A DNA stretch of 64,000 nucleotides from Candidozyma auris (lineage: Eukaryota > Ascomycota > Pichiomycetes > Serinales > Metschnikowiaceae), in assembly GCF_003013715.1 (NCBI RefSeq), contig NC_072813.1, forward strand, positions 2,418,001 through 2,482,000, read 5' to 3'. Below the pieces are notes generated by a model, which searched no databases, was not told where the DNA came from, and was given only the letters and a program-made list of their open reading frames with translations. Every line of letters starts with the position of its first letter. Position 1 is the stretch's first letter. Below, one piece after another: positions 40,891 to 51,637 of this stretch. Position numbers and translations under genes: made by a program.

Positions 40891-43800
40891 ATGGCATTGA
40901 CGGAAATATCAACAAACTGTCTACGAGACACGTCCCCAAGAAAAGACCTGGCGTTTGTGCTGCTCTACCAAGATAGTAGGAGGAATCAAGTCAGAGAGGT
41001 CTTCAAGAGCCACCACAGACACATAGTAGAGCTAATTCATAACAAAAAAATACCAGAAGCAATGAAGGAGCTCCAATTGATGTATTTAGCGTTGCTGGAT
41101 CAAACGCTTGGGTACAGGGAGATCCCACTCGTGAGACTCTTGAACGGGCTGTTTTCACTAACTTCTGGAGTCGATTACACGTTAGTCAATTCCTTCCACT
41201 TGCTTCTTCTCCAAACTTTGCTTCACCATGTTTCTGGAAATTTGCAGCTGGTTATGAACAAGGAAAATGGCTTTTCCTTGGAGGTGTTTCTCACCATTGG
41301 CCGTGCTATGAAGAAAGGTGGTAATATTGTGATGTGGATAGAGGCAGCTCCCAAGGAGCTAGCTATGAGACATTACGCTAGTCTCAAGAAAGTCTGTAGC
41401 GATTTCCTAAAGATAATTGGCTTTCTTCTTCTGCGAACGACTCACAAGCGTCTCATTGAGAGCAAAGAGGCATGGGCAATACTAAACTTGAAGTTTTCCA
41501 AGTTGTGTGATGCGGGGATGGCAATTGAGCTACCGAGAGAGGGCCCAAAGGAGTTTCTTGACGACTTCATGGAGTCTGCAGGCGTGCCGTTGATCAAAGC
41601 ATCAGATATGGTGAGTTCCATGAACCCTTCACAATGCCTTAGCCATGTAATGCAAGAGCTAGGGATTCTGGCGTCTTCTTCCTTGAAGCCTTCTCAGCTC
41701 TTTTCTAAAATCGTCTCACATTTGCCGTCACTACTGCCGTCTAAAGAGAGTATCCACATATACGAATGCACGCTTGTTGCATTTCGTGATGATAAAGGCA
41801 TCGATTTGAAAGCCTTTTTGAAGAGTCTCATTCAATTCACGGGCTCCTGCCAGTCTAATTCCCTCCTCAATAGACTTCTACAATCAGTATTGCCTATGGC
41901 ATTCGAAGTCTTTGGAAGGAACGAACAGCTAGTTTCCCTTTGCCTAAAGTACGGTAAGGATAAGAAAAACGACGAGGCACTTCTTTTAGCAGTTAGAAAT
42001 CTACCCAAATCCACCGCTTTGTCCAAAGCACAAACTTTGAGAGAGCTTGCACTTCTGCGTATCATCGAAGGACGTGAGTCCGAAGAATGTATAGATGTTG
42101 CAATCAACTATTTAAATGACCTTGAAGTCCTTGATTTGTCCGAGGAAAGCAAAGACACAATCATTCCATCCAGTGTACTCAATGCCCTACTCCAAGCGGA
42201 AAGAAGAAGACTTTTAGAGAGAATCAAAATGGTTCGATGGGAAGATCTGAAAAAGGAGCTTCTCCTTTGTCAGCTTGCACAGACCTCTGATACAAATGAT
42301 ATTATCATCGACATTTATAATGTTATCGCGATAAAGGACTCTACCATCAAACTTTCATGTCAACTAGAACTTGAAAAGCTTACTCGCAAGTGTTTTTCAC
42401 TAACGGAAGCAAAGACTTCCACAGAACAGCTTCTACATGGCGCTGTTTTGACAAACCGTCTCAAGTATGTATCGGGACCACTAAAACCTTTGATAGCAAA
42501 GGTTTATCACCACTTGAAGTTGTGGTTGGACCACGATGAACATCATAAGATTAGTGTCTTCATCGACGCCATGTGGTCGTTGTACCACAGCGGCTTTCAC
42601 GCATTAACTTTGCGGCTTTTAGAGTCTAGTATGAACTCTTGTGCATTTCCAACGAGCTCAACTTTGAGCCTTAAGCTTCTCACATTACGGTGTTTGAATG
42701 CACTTGGCGACTACGAGCAGATGGCCAATGAACTTGGCTCTGCCGGTAAGTTGATGAGGGAAATGGCAGATAAGAATATCTTCATTGAGATAACCAGTTT
42801 AGTACAATGGAAATTGCATCAACTTGACTACTTCATCAATACATCCAGCAATCAAAAAGCTCAAGCAAAAGTCGACGAAATCACCAAATTTCTCCAGCAC
42901 AAGCCAGAGTTTAATCTTGAGTCGGGAAAAAGTACTCTCTCATTAACTCAAACAATATCCTGCTTACTTCTAAACGCTCACTTTCTCAAGCTGACTGCTG
43001 AGCTTCAAATCAGAAACTGGGATTACTCTTCATCATTGAAGAATATCAAGCTTGCGATAAAAATCCTTGTCTCTATTCTAAGAAAGTCAATTGTGGTGAA
43101 GCGTCAAAAATGCGACACTATCAGCTTCCTTATTTCTTGTTATACGCAAGGCTTCAAGCTATCTCGACTACTTGGTGCTCTGTGCGAGGCTTGTAACATG
43201 CTTGCAGAGTTGAGCACATTGATCGATACCTTGGATGACCAGGTTATCAGGAGCTTCAATCAATTTAAATTAGCAAAGCTCTACGCACTTGTTGGAGAGA
43301 TGGAGAAGAGCAGCGAAAGCTACGAAATGGCGTCGAGGTGTGTCGAGAAATGTGATATCGTCTCGCTCGATGTCATGAGATTGGAGGCTTCATTCTCAAT
43401 TAATGCATTAAATGGCGAAGCTTTGAAAGCAAGACGTATAAAAGATCAAATCATCAAATTACTCCAGACAATTGACTGGTCTTCAGAAGCATTCTCTCTC
43501 AAGCAAGTCGAAATCATTCTTTGTGAAAGTGACACTTTACTATCAGTGGAGGATTCCTTTTTCATGACGTTGACTCGGAAGTACAGCTCGAGGAAAGAAA
43601 TTCTTCTCAATGCTATCTTAACGGCGAAGCAGGAGCTCCAGGATGTGAGAAACACGGTGAAATTAAGTCTTTCAAGGCAAGCTTTGCCAACAGGTTTAAA
43701 CTTCACCAAAGCGAAGAATGATGACGAATTTGCACTCATAGATAAGCTTCTTGACTGCAAGGACGCCCTCCTCAAATTTCTCGAGCGCAATTTTTCACAG

Positions 43801-45380
43801 TCGCTTGGTGTTGAAGAAGTGAGAGAATTACAAGACGTCACCACAAGATGTATCTTCACATTATCACAATTTACCGTTTTGAAACAGGATAATTCTCAAA
43901 CTCTTCTCAGAGATATTTATTTCTTACAGGATATTCCACGACAGCTTCCATACAATTCTTTCCCGCTCATTTACGGATATAAACAGGGAGAGAACGGCCT
44001 CATGCCTGTCTCAGAAATCACATTTCAAAATAACATGATTTTGAGAGATAATTTTTACCACAGGGCACACCATCTATTTCCTGAAAACTACCTTGTTGTA
44101 ACTATAGATGTCTGCGCTCAAACGGGAGATCTTATATTGAGCAAGTTCGACCAAGTCTTGAAAACACCATCGTTCCTTAGACTTTCGGCTTCACAAGAGT
44201 CCGAAGCAGGCTTTACCGCTGTTATGTCACAACTTCACGATATCATTGACGGAAGTCATCAAACTACAAATTCAGCCATTACATCAAAGATAAAAACCAG
44301 AGAAGAAAGGAGAGACTGGTGGAAGACAAGATTCCTCTTGGATACCCGGATGAAAGAACTCGTGGACATTGTTGAGTATGAATGGATATGTGGGTTCAAG
44401 GGAATCTTCTCAAAATGCGAGTATTCCCGCTCAGAGTTCGATTCTTTCAAGGCTGAGCTCCAACGGGTATGGAAGTCGGCTATTCACGTCGAGGAAGTGG
44501 AATTCAGCGACTTTATCACCGAGCTTTACCTCAACCTAGCAGCTATCTCTGAAGCTGAGAACAAATTTTACCTGACCTAATTGCCTATACTGCTGCAGAA
44601 CTAGGAGTCGCTGTCAAAAGTAGAAAGATTGCTGCTGAAATCAAAAAGATTTTCCCCCCTCAAAAAGCACATCGTGGTGAAGAACATTTGGTTCTTGTAC
44701 CGAGCCATGCCTGCTCAGAATTTCCATGGGAAAGCCTCTCCTTTCTCAGATCAAAGTCAGTCTCCCGTGTGCCCAGCCTAGGAGTTCTCCTTCAATTATT
44801 AGAGTATCCACGTTCGATCCCTCTTGAGCACAATCGATTCTACGTACTAAACCCCAGTGGTGACTTGAAGAAGACTGAGCACCGATTCAAGGAAATCTTA
44901 GAAAAAATGCCTCGAACAAAGGGAGTCACTGGTCATGCTCCAAGTGAAGAGGACCTCATTCAAAGTCTTGTCAACACAGACCTCTTTTTCTATGCTGGAC
45001 ATGGAGGTGGCGAGCAGTACATGAGGATGACCCAGCTCATGAGACGATGCTTCCAAGATAACTTTAGACTTCCACCAGCAATCTTGATGGGCTGCTCTTC
45101 AGGAGCTCTTCAACGATACGGGACGTTAGAGCCTTCTAGCAACATAATGACATGGCTTCTATGCAAAAGTCCCATGATTGTCAGTAACTTATGGGACATC
45201 ACGGACAAGGACATTGACGTTTTCAGCACCAGTGTACTTAGGAAATGGGGTCTAGTAGAGAATGACGGCGATAGAATCAGCATTGCAAGTGCTGTCGCCG
45301 AGAGCAGAGAATCGTGTGTTCTCAGGTATTTAAATGGAGCAGCTCCGGTTGTCCATGGCCTACCACTTCGCCTAGAATAA
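40891..45380 (+). CDS. ESP1: Separase (cohesin-cleaving protease), split by a one-base frame break
   Basis: Caspase-like cysteine protease that cleaves Scc1/Rad21 at anaphase. The first frame (40891-44580) is the long alpha-solenoid arm. The catalytic domain is in the next frame, with His in FFYAGHGGGEQY (codon 45000-45002) and Cys in MGCSSGAL (codon 45093-45095). The second frame is open well before its first ATG: EQILPDLIAYTAAELGVAV and EEHLVLVPSHACSEFPWES are separase sequence. Frame 1 reads AEN-K then stops. One extra A in the AAA at 44563-44565 would fuse the two into about 1,496 residues (1,630 in S. cerevisiae). Because separase is normally essential, a sequence error is more likely than a real break. 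Confidence 0.92.
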
Positions 45381-45545
45381 AATAACAAGATCCGCCTACA
45401 TTGAAGCATTTAATAAAACCCTGTATTCCTATTCCCAAGAGTAATCTTTGATTTAAAAGTTTGATGAAAGAACTGAAATTTACCGTGTTATGCAATTGTT
45501 CTTCGTCCATACGAAGTTCATCGACCCAATGACGATCTAAGGCAA

Positions 45546-48152
45546 TTACTCTAGAGGAGTGTTATCCGTTGCATTAGGAGTGTTCAGAGTCAAACCATCG
45601 GTCTCTGCGGGACCGGAGATGGTGGTAACGTTGACAGGGCTGCGCCCTGCTGCACTGCTTGATTCGTCATCGTCATGATTTTGATGATGGTGATGATGAT
45701 GGTGGTTATGAGCAGAAGAAACGTTCTCTTCTTGGCCTCTTCTTTCGGTAGTGTTGGCACGAGAGGCGGTAGTGTGAGTGGAGTTCGTGGCTGAAGATGC
45801 ACTTGGGACGCACCAGTTTTTGTGACAATGCCATGCTCTCATTTGACACTCTCGAGAGCAGTACTTGGTTCGTTTGCATTTTTTGCATTTGCTGAATTCT
45901 CGTGGGTAACTTTCCCACTTCCCGCACTCGAGATTGCCACACTGTCTAACCCCTCCTCTGAGGTCGTTACGACGACACGAATTTCTCATGATCACACCAG
46001 ACCAGTAGTACATATCTGTGCCAGCCAAAAATGTAAACTTTTCAACCATGGGGAAAAGATTAACTTTTTTGTGATCCATTAACGATTCGTCGTAGTCGCC
46101 GTGGGTGTTGTCGCCATCATCATCGATGTCGAAACGAGAGTAGGTTTCGTAGTTCCACTTCTCTGTAAGGTACTCCGTTTCCTCTGCTCTTTTCGCAATG
46201 ATGGTGTCGCCCAACCTTTGGTACTCCTTGTCGATGTAACGATTAATCTTCTCGCTTACGTAATGAAGGGCGATCTCACGATCGACATCGTTAACAATGG
46301 ATTCAGCATCGATGATTCCATCGTAGAGTTTACTGAGGTCAGACAGACTTTGATCGGTCATAGTGACATTGTCATCGAAATTCAGCAAATATTCATTGAC
46401 ATCGCCATCCTCGTCCTTGACTCTATGATCAGAGTCTTCTTCAGAGTCGTCGTTGTCATCGAGGTCGTTAGCCTCTGCATCCTCTGTGAGTCCGCCATCA
46501 TCACGCTTGCTGTATAGATTTAGCATATCATCATTGAGGTCGAAATCATCATTACGGAGGTTTAAATCGCTCAGCATCTGAGGTGAGTTCGAAGGGGACG
46601 CATTGAATCTCTCAATGAAGGTTTCTCCATTCGTTTCGTTCGGGTGTGACGTGAAAATTCCCCCCTTACGTGCAAGAAGCCCTTGACGAGCGCTGGCAGG
46701 TGCCGATTTGTTATTGGTTTTGCCTTGATAGTTTGCCTTCATGCGACTACCGGCAAAGCATTTGGGCTTCTTTTCTCTGATGCTCATGTCGATAACCAAA
46801 TGAGTGTTCTGAAGCACTTCCTTCAAGTAAGGATACTTCGAGATGTACGCCAAAAGTTGGAGGCACCACACCACGTCGTCATCGCGAGGAATCACCACGC
46901 CTGTTTCCGTAAAATTCCTTGGAGCGCTTTTCGCGTGGATCATGTTGGTGATGTGGGTGCTCCTTTCGTCCTGTAAATAAAGGTCCGAGAGGAACCGTAG
47001 GTTGGTGTCCATCTCATACTCGTGGGGATCTCTATAAGCCGGGTCAGGGCACTCTTGCTCCTTTTCTTCGCGAAGTTTTCTCAAAATGGTGATGATGAGA
47101 AAGCGACGGCGAATGTCGTTGTTGACTGCACCCCTTGGCGGGCCCGCAAACAACGTATCGTACTTTTGGTTCGGAAGGGAGTTGATGCTGCACCGTACAA
47201 GCCGGAGGAGTTGGTCCACTGTAAGATTGTCGTAGTCTTCAGAGGTGAGGCTATTGATGTATAAGTTATTGAGGAAGGGCATGATGACCTGGTGTTTGGA
47301 GTCTGCTTGAACATTGTAGCGATGCCCTTGAGCAGCAGAGTCCATGGACCCCAGCATTGGGTTATCATGGCCAAGCTCCATGTTTCGTAGAGCATTGGCC
47401 GCAGTAGTAGCGTTTTCTGCAGCCACGGGTACCTGAGGGTCGCTGTGAGCGAAAAGTGGCATGGAGTTGGCAGCGGCAGCAGCAACACCAGCAGGAGCAG
47501 CGCCATGATTAACAAAGTTGGCAGTAGCAGGAGGGCAAGGCTAAAGGCGGCCGCAGCAGCAGCAGCGGGAGAGGCGCCATTGCCATTACCGTGTAAATTA
47601 GCGTTATTGGCAGCAGCAGCAGCAGCAGCAGCATCACCTCCGCGATCATCGTAGGAGTTGAAAATACCTCCTTGACTGTTTGAGCCTCCATGCATAAAAG
47701 GACACACGGGAGCCGTGCCAGACACTAGAGTGCCCTCATGCAAACTCATGTAGTTGTCCAAAACGGTTGCGATGATGGGAAGCATGCCGGCAGCCACAAC
47801 CTTCAGACGGATCTTTTCTGTGCCGCCGGTGCCGATTAAAACAAGACATTGAAACGCCAACGTCCATTTCCATGCCGTGAGCAATTTTTTCTCAGAATTG
47901 AAGATGTTATCTTGGGCGTTGAAAGTGGTGTTGTGGCACTCGTGAAGGATCTCCACAAGGCGCTCAATGCCGCCATCGTTGGCCAATGTCTCTCACTTTG
48001 GCACTCAGCGAAACCAAATATGTAAGGTGGTTGAGGGAGTTAACGAGAGGTTTATCTGCTGTGACGTCAAGCGCCCGTCGGTCGTAGAGACTGGTTGTGA
48101 TGGTCACTGCCGCTCTGTTGTTGGTGATAGACCTATAATTCGAGTCTCTCAT
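45546..48152 (-). CDS. MUB1: Mub1 (MYND zinc-finger adaptor of the Ubr2 ligase), two frame breaks
   Basis: Mub1 works with Ubr2/Rad6 to ubiquitinate Rpn4. Three frames together make the gene. The first, from ATG 48152, is MRDSNYRSITNNRAAVTI through LVNSLNHLTYL to SAKVR. The second is ETLANDGGIERLVEIL and the armadillo-like part to a poly-Ala tract. The third begins ANFVNHGAAPAG and ends with the MYND finger (C-x2-C pairs in CGNLECGKW, CKKCKRTKYC, CQMRAWHCHKNWC) and a His-rich tail. The first switch, at about 47990, fits loss of two bases from a GA run; the second, at 47531, fits loss of one C. The restored protein would be about 869 residues, longer than S. cerevisiae Mub1 (620) owing to low-complexity insertions. 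Confidence 0.88.
47540..47632 (-). repeat. GCN triplet-repeat tracts (poly-Ala) in MUB1
   Basis: Two (GCA/GCT)n runs, around 47552-47570 and 47611-47632, encode Ala tracts in the minus-strand frame. They lie just upstream (in gene direction) of the second frame break. Confidence 0.75.
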
Positions 48153-48590
48153 TCCGGGCCACACTGACTATGCCTATGGTTTATAATGGATGTATTGTTA
48201 TGTTGTTGTGCTTTTTTTAGGTAGGGACGTGGGGTTCGTGATTCCTTTTAGACAGCGGTGCTTTTCAAATCAGTGGGCGCTGGGTGGTTGTTAATTAGTC
48301 TCCTGGGAGGAACCGGCAGGAAGGCTCGCTTTTTGTTAGGTGCCAGTGGCGACCTGCCGCCTGGGGCAATCACTTTCCGCTGCCGTGGGTGGCACTCGCG
48401 TCACGTGCAGGTCGGCCGCCTTCCCGGTTGCGGGATGGCGTTCGCTCTGTCATGCGAGGGCGGATCCCGTGATAAACCACCATGACACAACACGTGCAAC
48501 GCACGTGACGTGACACAAACCGGCTAGAGCAAAGCAATAGATGCCGTTGTTCCCGTAAGGGCGGTATCTTTGCTACCTCCACTCCTCTCC
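48153..48590. promoter_or_regulatory. Divergent promoter MUB1 / DUF3074 gene with three CACGTG boxes
   Basis: 438 bp. CACGTG palindromes at 48402-48407, 48491-48496 and 48502-48507, the last two 11 bp apart and followed by GACGTGAC. These are Cbf1-type (or other bHLH) sites, 84-189 bp from the ATG at 48591. No other feature is seen. Confidence 0.55.
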
Positions 48591-49331
48591 ATGAATTCGG
48601 TGCCCTTGAAGTCAATTGACCACATCACTTCCTTATCGCTCTTCCAGCAGGCTCAGGACATTGCTCGTCACATCCCTCAGTGGCATAAAGCTGGTACATA
48701 CAAATACCTGGTGCCTCAGGAAAGACAAGATGTTCACGTAGACATCCATACGAAAAGCTTCAATGACGACTATTGGGTTGCACGCGCAAGTGACTTCCAT
48801 GAATTCTCACCCAAAACTCGTACTCACGTTTACCAGCTCTTGGACAAGTACGTGGTTGGCTCTTTGTCTGTGTTGGAGGAATCCCATACTCACTATGAGA
48901 TGGGGTACATCCAGGAAATGTACGATTTCAAAGTGCATCAACACGAATTGGCAGAGGCGGTGCCTGGTTTTGATAGCATCACTTACTTGGCAGAGTTATA
49001 TTACCACTTGCAGTTCCCGTTGAAGAAGAGGAAGTTTTGCAATCTAGTGCACATCTTAAGAGCACATGACGGCAAGTCTGCTTACATCATCAGCTTGGCT
49101 GTAGACCCAAGTGTAATTCCTGGTAACCCTCAGGAGCCTGATTTTGTACAAGGACGGTATACCTCCGTGGAGTATGTTGAGTTCGACCCAAAACTGAGCG
49201 ATGTCAAATGGTATATGACCACATGCTCCGATGCCGGCGGAAGTGTGCCACAGTGGCTCGCTAAGCTCACTATCAACAGCGTGGTAGCAAAAGATGTTCA
49301 TCTGTTCCTTGCATGGGCCAACACTAAGTAG
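48591..49331 (+). CDS. DUF3074 / START-like domain protein
   Basis: 246 residues from ATG 48591 (codons upstream begin with TTG). The pattern fits the fungal DUF3074 START-like fold. It has an N-terminal QWHKAGTYKYL, VHVDIHTKSFNDDYWVARASDFHEF, a YIQEMYDFKVHQ segment, and a C-terminal DVKWYMTTCSDAGGSVPQWL like the amphipathic last helix of START domains. START-like proteins bind lipids or hydrophobic ligands; no function is established for this branch. Its stop overlaps the CCZ1 stop region by 8 bp, tail to tail. Confidence 0.65.
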   Translation: MNSVPLKSIDHITSLSLFQQAQDIARHIPQWHKAGTYKYLVPQERQDVHVDIHTKSFNDDYWVARASDFHEFSPKTRTHVYQLLDKYVVGSLSVLEESHTHYEMGYIQEMYDFKVHQHELAEAVPGFDSITYLAELYYHLQFPLKKRKFCNLVHILRAHDGKSAYIISLAVDPSVIPGNPQEPDFVQGRYTSVEYVEFDPKLSDVKWYMTTCSDAGGSVPQWLAKLTINSVVAKDVHLFLAWANTK

Positions 49332-51452
49332 ACTCTTCAGCACGAAGGTTACTGAGCCATACCTTTACGTCGTCGCCCAAACTGTCTAGAAAACCCAAAT
49401 GCGCATAGTCATACACTGAAGATGTCCACAGGCTGGCCTGGGCGACCTCTTTCGGGATGACTTTTGATTTCTTGTGTTTGGAATTGTAGTTGCGTATTAT
49501 AATGATGCTTTTCTGGCGGTGCCTGATAAAATACATAAGCCAGTCGTTATTCTTGTTGGTCGAAAACTTGTGTAGATGTTCTCTTACCGCTGTATCATGA
49601 AAAATGTTTCCTGCGGACCGCATCACAAAGTAGTCGGAGAGTTTGTCGTGGAGATGGAAAAAGGCATTTTGGTAATGGTATGAGACTCTGGCCACTTCGT
49701 TGTTGACGGAAGACGGCACCAGAGGCTGTGGTAGCCACGGTAAAGATGTCTGGTAGGATTTGTCTTGGGTGTCGTAGATGATGAAGAAAAAATCGCTGTC
49801 AATATCGGGGTTGTCTTCGTCTTTGATAATATTGCCTACCGGATTGGGCAACGACGAGATGCTGCTGTTGAGCATCATCTCACCAGAAGACAACGCAATG
49901 CAGTCGCCTATGAGCTCTACGGCGGGCTCACAAACGTCTAGACGAAGGCTTTGATAAAAAGCTGGGTCTGCAAGCTCTTGAGCACTCGAGTCGAAGACAA
50001 AAGCTAGCAAAACATTATTCTCGATGTAAATAACAACCAGATTTTCACAGACGTCTCCATTGGAGTCACTGGCGGGGAAGTGAACAAGGAAAGAGTAGAT
50101 GTTGTTTTCTGAGTCGGGCCCCAACACGAACCTACCTATCGGGTTCAGGGCTGTCGAAGACACCGTGTCTGGTTCTTGGGCATTGTCAGCGGATTCAGTG
50201 CCGGATCGAAAGGGAAGCCATGAAGAAGCAAGCTGTTCATTGACCGTCAGGCCCAAGTATTTGATGCCTTGCAATGTTGATGAAAGAGGCAGCACAACGA
50301 GAGTCTGAGCCAAGGTGGAAGGATGAAGAAGTTGCATAGCATTTCCCGGGGTCAACGGAAGCAGCGACGAGAGAGGTTCCTCTGACACTTCAGGTGCTTC
50401 AGGTGCCGTTTCTGGGTCAGACGTTGAGGATGCAGTAAAGAGGTTTTGAACGGCCTCCTCAGTCCTAATCTCTCACCACTTAAACATTGATGGAAGGAGA
50501 AAAACTCAATTAGCCCATAAACTTCATTAAGTGCTTTTTCGTCAATATCCTTGCTCTTTTTGTACAAGAGTCCCTCTCGTTTAGGAACGGTGTGATCCAT
50601 GTGAGCTACAAGGATAGCTGCTGGCTCAAGGGGACTCTTCTCCCACAAATTCTCGAGTTCTGGTCTATGCGAGTCAGGCACTCGGACAGACAGCTTCTTG
50701 AAAGTTCCATAAGGAAAAAACAGAAATAGCCCCAGGTAACAGAGCGAGTTGGGCCATAGAAGCGTTTTCCTAAGTCTATTGATCAGCGTTGCCTCGTTGT
50801 AGTTTTCTATAAGCTCAATATAGAACCCCTCGAGAAGATGGCGATGCAGCTGCTCTTGGATCTCGTTCTTGAATATACTTTGTGCCAGCGAATGGAGAAG
50901 TTTAAAGTACCCATGGAACCGTTGTAGGAGGATCTCTATTTGAATCTCAACTAGTCTTCGCTGCAGAGCCGACTGAGCGGGAAGCGCCACAGAACACGCA
51001 AGATGGAAGCCCTCTTCGACTTCCACAACCACAATGGCGCCTCCTTCCACGCTTATGGTGGTTGGCCCGCTCTTTGGGCTGAACTCTTGCGCTAGAGAAC
51101 AAGAGCCACGTATTAGCCCCACTAGGCTCAATTGCGCGTGTTTATCTACTTCTTTTGAGGGGTCTGCAAAGAAAAGGATCATTTTATATAGTTCTTCGAA
51201 CGACTCGGCCTTGGGCAGAACTAGGTGTGGATTATACATGGTGATGTAGTTAATGGACGGCAACTCGGCGTTATCTTTGGCAATGGCGGTACCGGAAGCC
51301 TCTGGAGTCTGGAACCTTTGGAGAATTCCAGAAATGTAGGATGTCATTGGGGGATCTAGAGCTGTGGTAGAGCCTTGTGTGAAGATATACTGGAATAAGT
51401 AGTATAAATAGTTGATGTGATACTGCGCGCCGCAATACCGTTCTCTGTACAT
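49324..51452 (-). CDS. CCZ1: Ccz1-like vacuolar-fusion GEF subunit, one frame break
   Basis: Ccz1 pairs with Mon1 as the GEF for the Rab7-type GTPase Ypt7 at endosomes and vacuoles. The N-terminal frame (50352-51452) carries the first longin domain (INYITMYNPHLVLPKAESFEE, GLIRGSCSLAQEF, GAIVVVEVEEGFHLACSV) and ends in scrambled residues after FHQCLSGE. The remainder is in another frame, open from RTEEAVQNLFTASSTSDPE to the stop at 49324. The switch is at about 50469 and would be fixed by one more A (AGATT to AGAATT). The restored length is about 709 residues, usual for Ccz1. The start could be ATG 51452 or ATG 51347 (MTSYISGILQRF), and the latter looks more protein-like. The orthology call rests on the longin pattern and length. 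Confidence 0.7.
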
Positions 51453-51613
51453 ATTGGGGGACGTTGGTCCTGAGATGTACCAAAGTATTTCAATTTGAAG
51501 GTCATCAATTTATGAAGCTCTTCGGATGTTGAAGTGATCAAATAACCTTCTGTTTCACTTTATGCTGATTTAAATCTTCTCTGCAAGATTCAGGGCTCTC
51601 GAGGTCTCGATTC

Positions 51614-51620
51614 GCAGCCA
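51614..51620 (+). promoter_or_regulatory. GCAGCCA motif upstream of CCZ1
   Basis: ATTCGCAGCCAAA lies 162 bp before ATG 51452, within the 185-bp gap between CTF18 and CCZ1. Confidence 0.45.
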
Positions 51621-51637
51621 AATGCACATTAATCTTC

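Noticed and set aside
44560..44580. Programmed frameshifting in ESP1 and the other broken genes
   Set aside because: No shared slippery heptamer, and the sites differ from known yeast +1 sites; the pattern fits lost homopolymer bases better.
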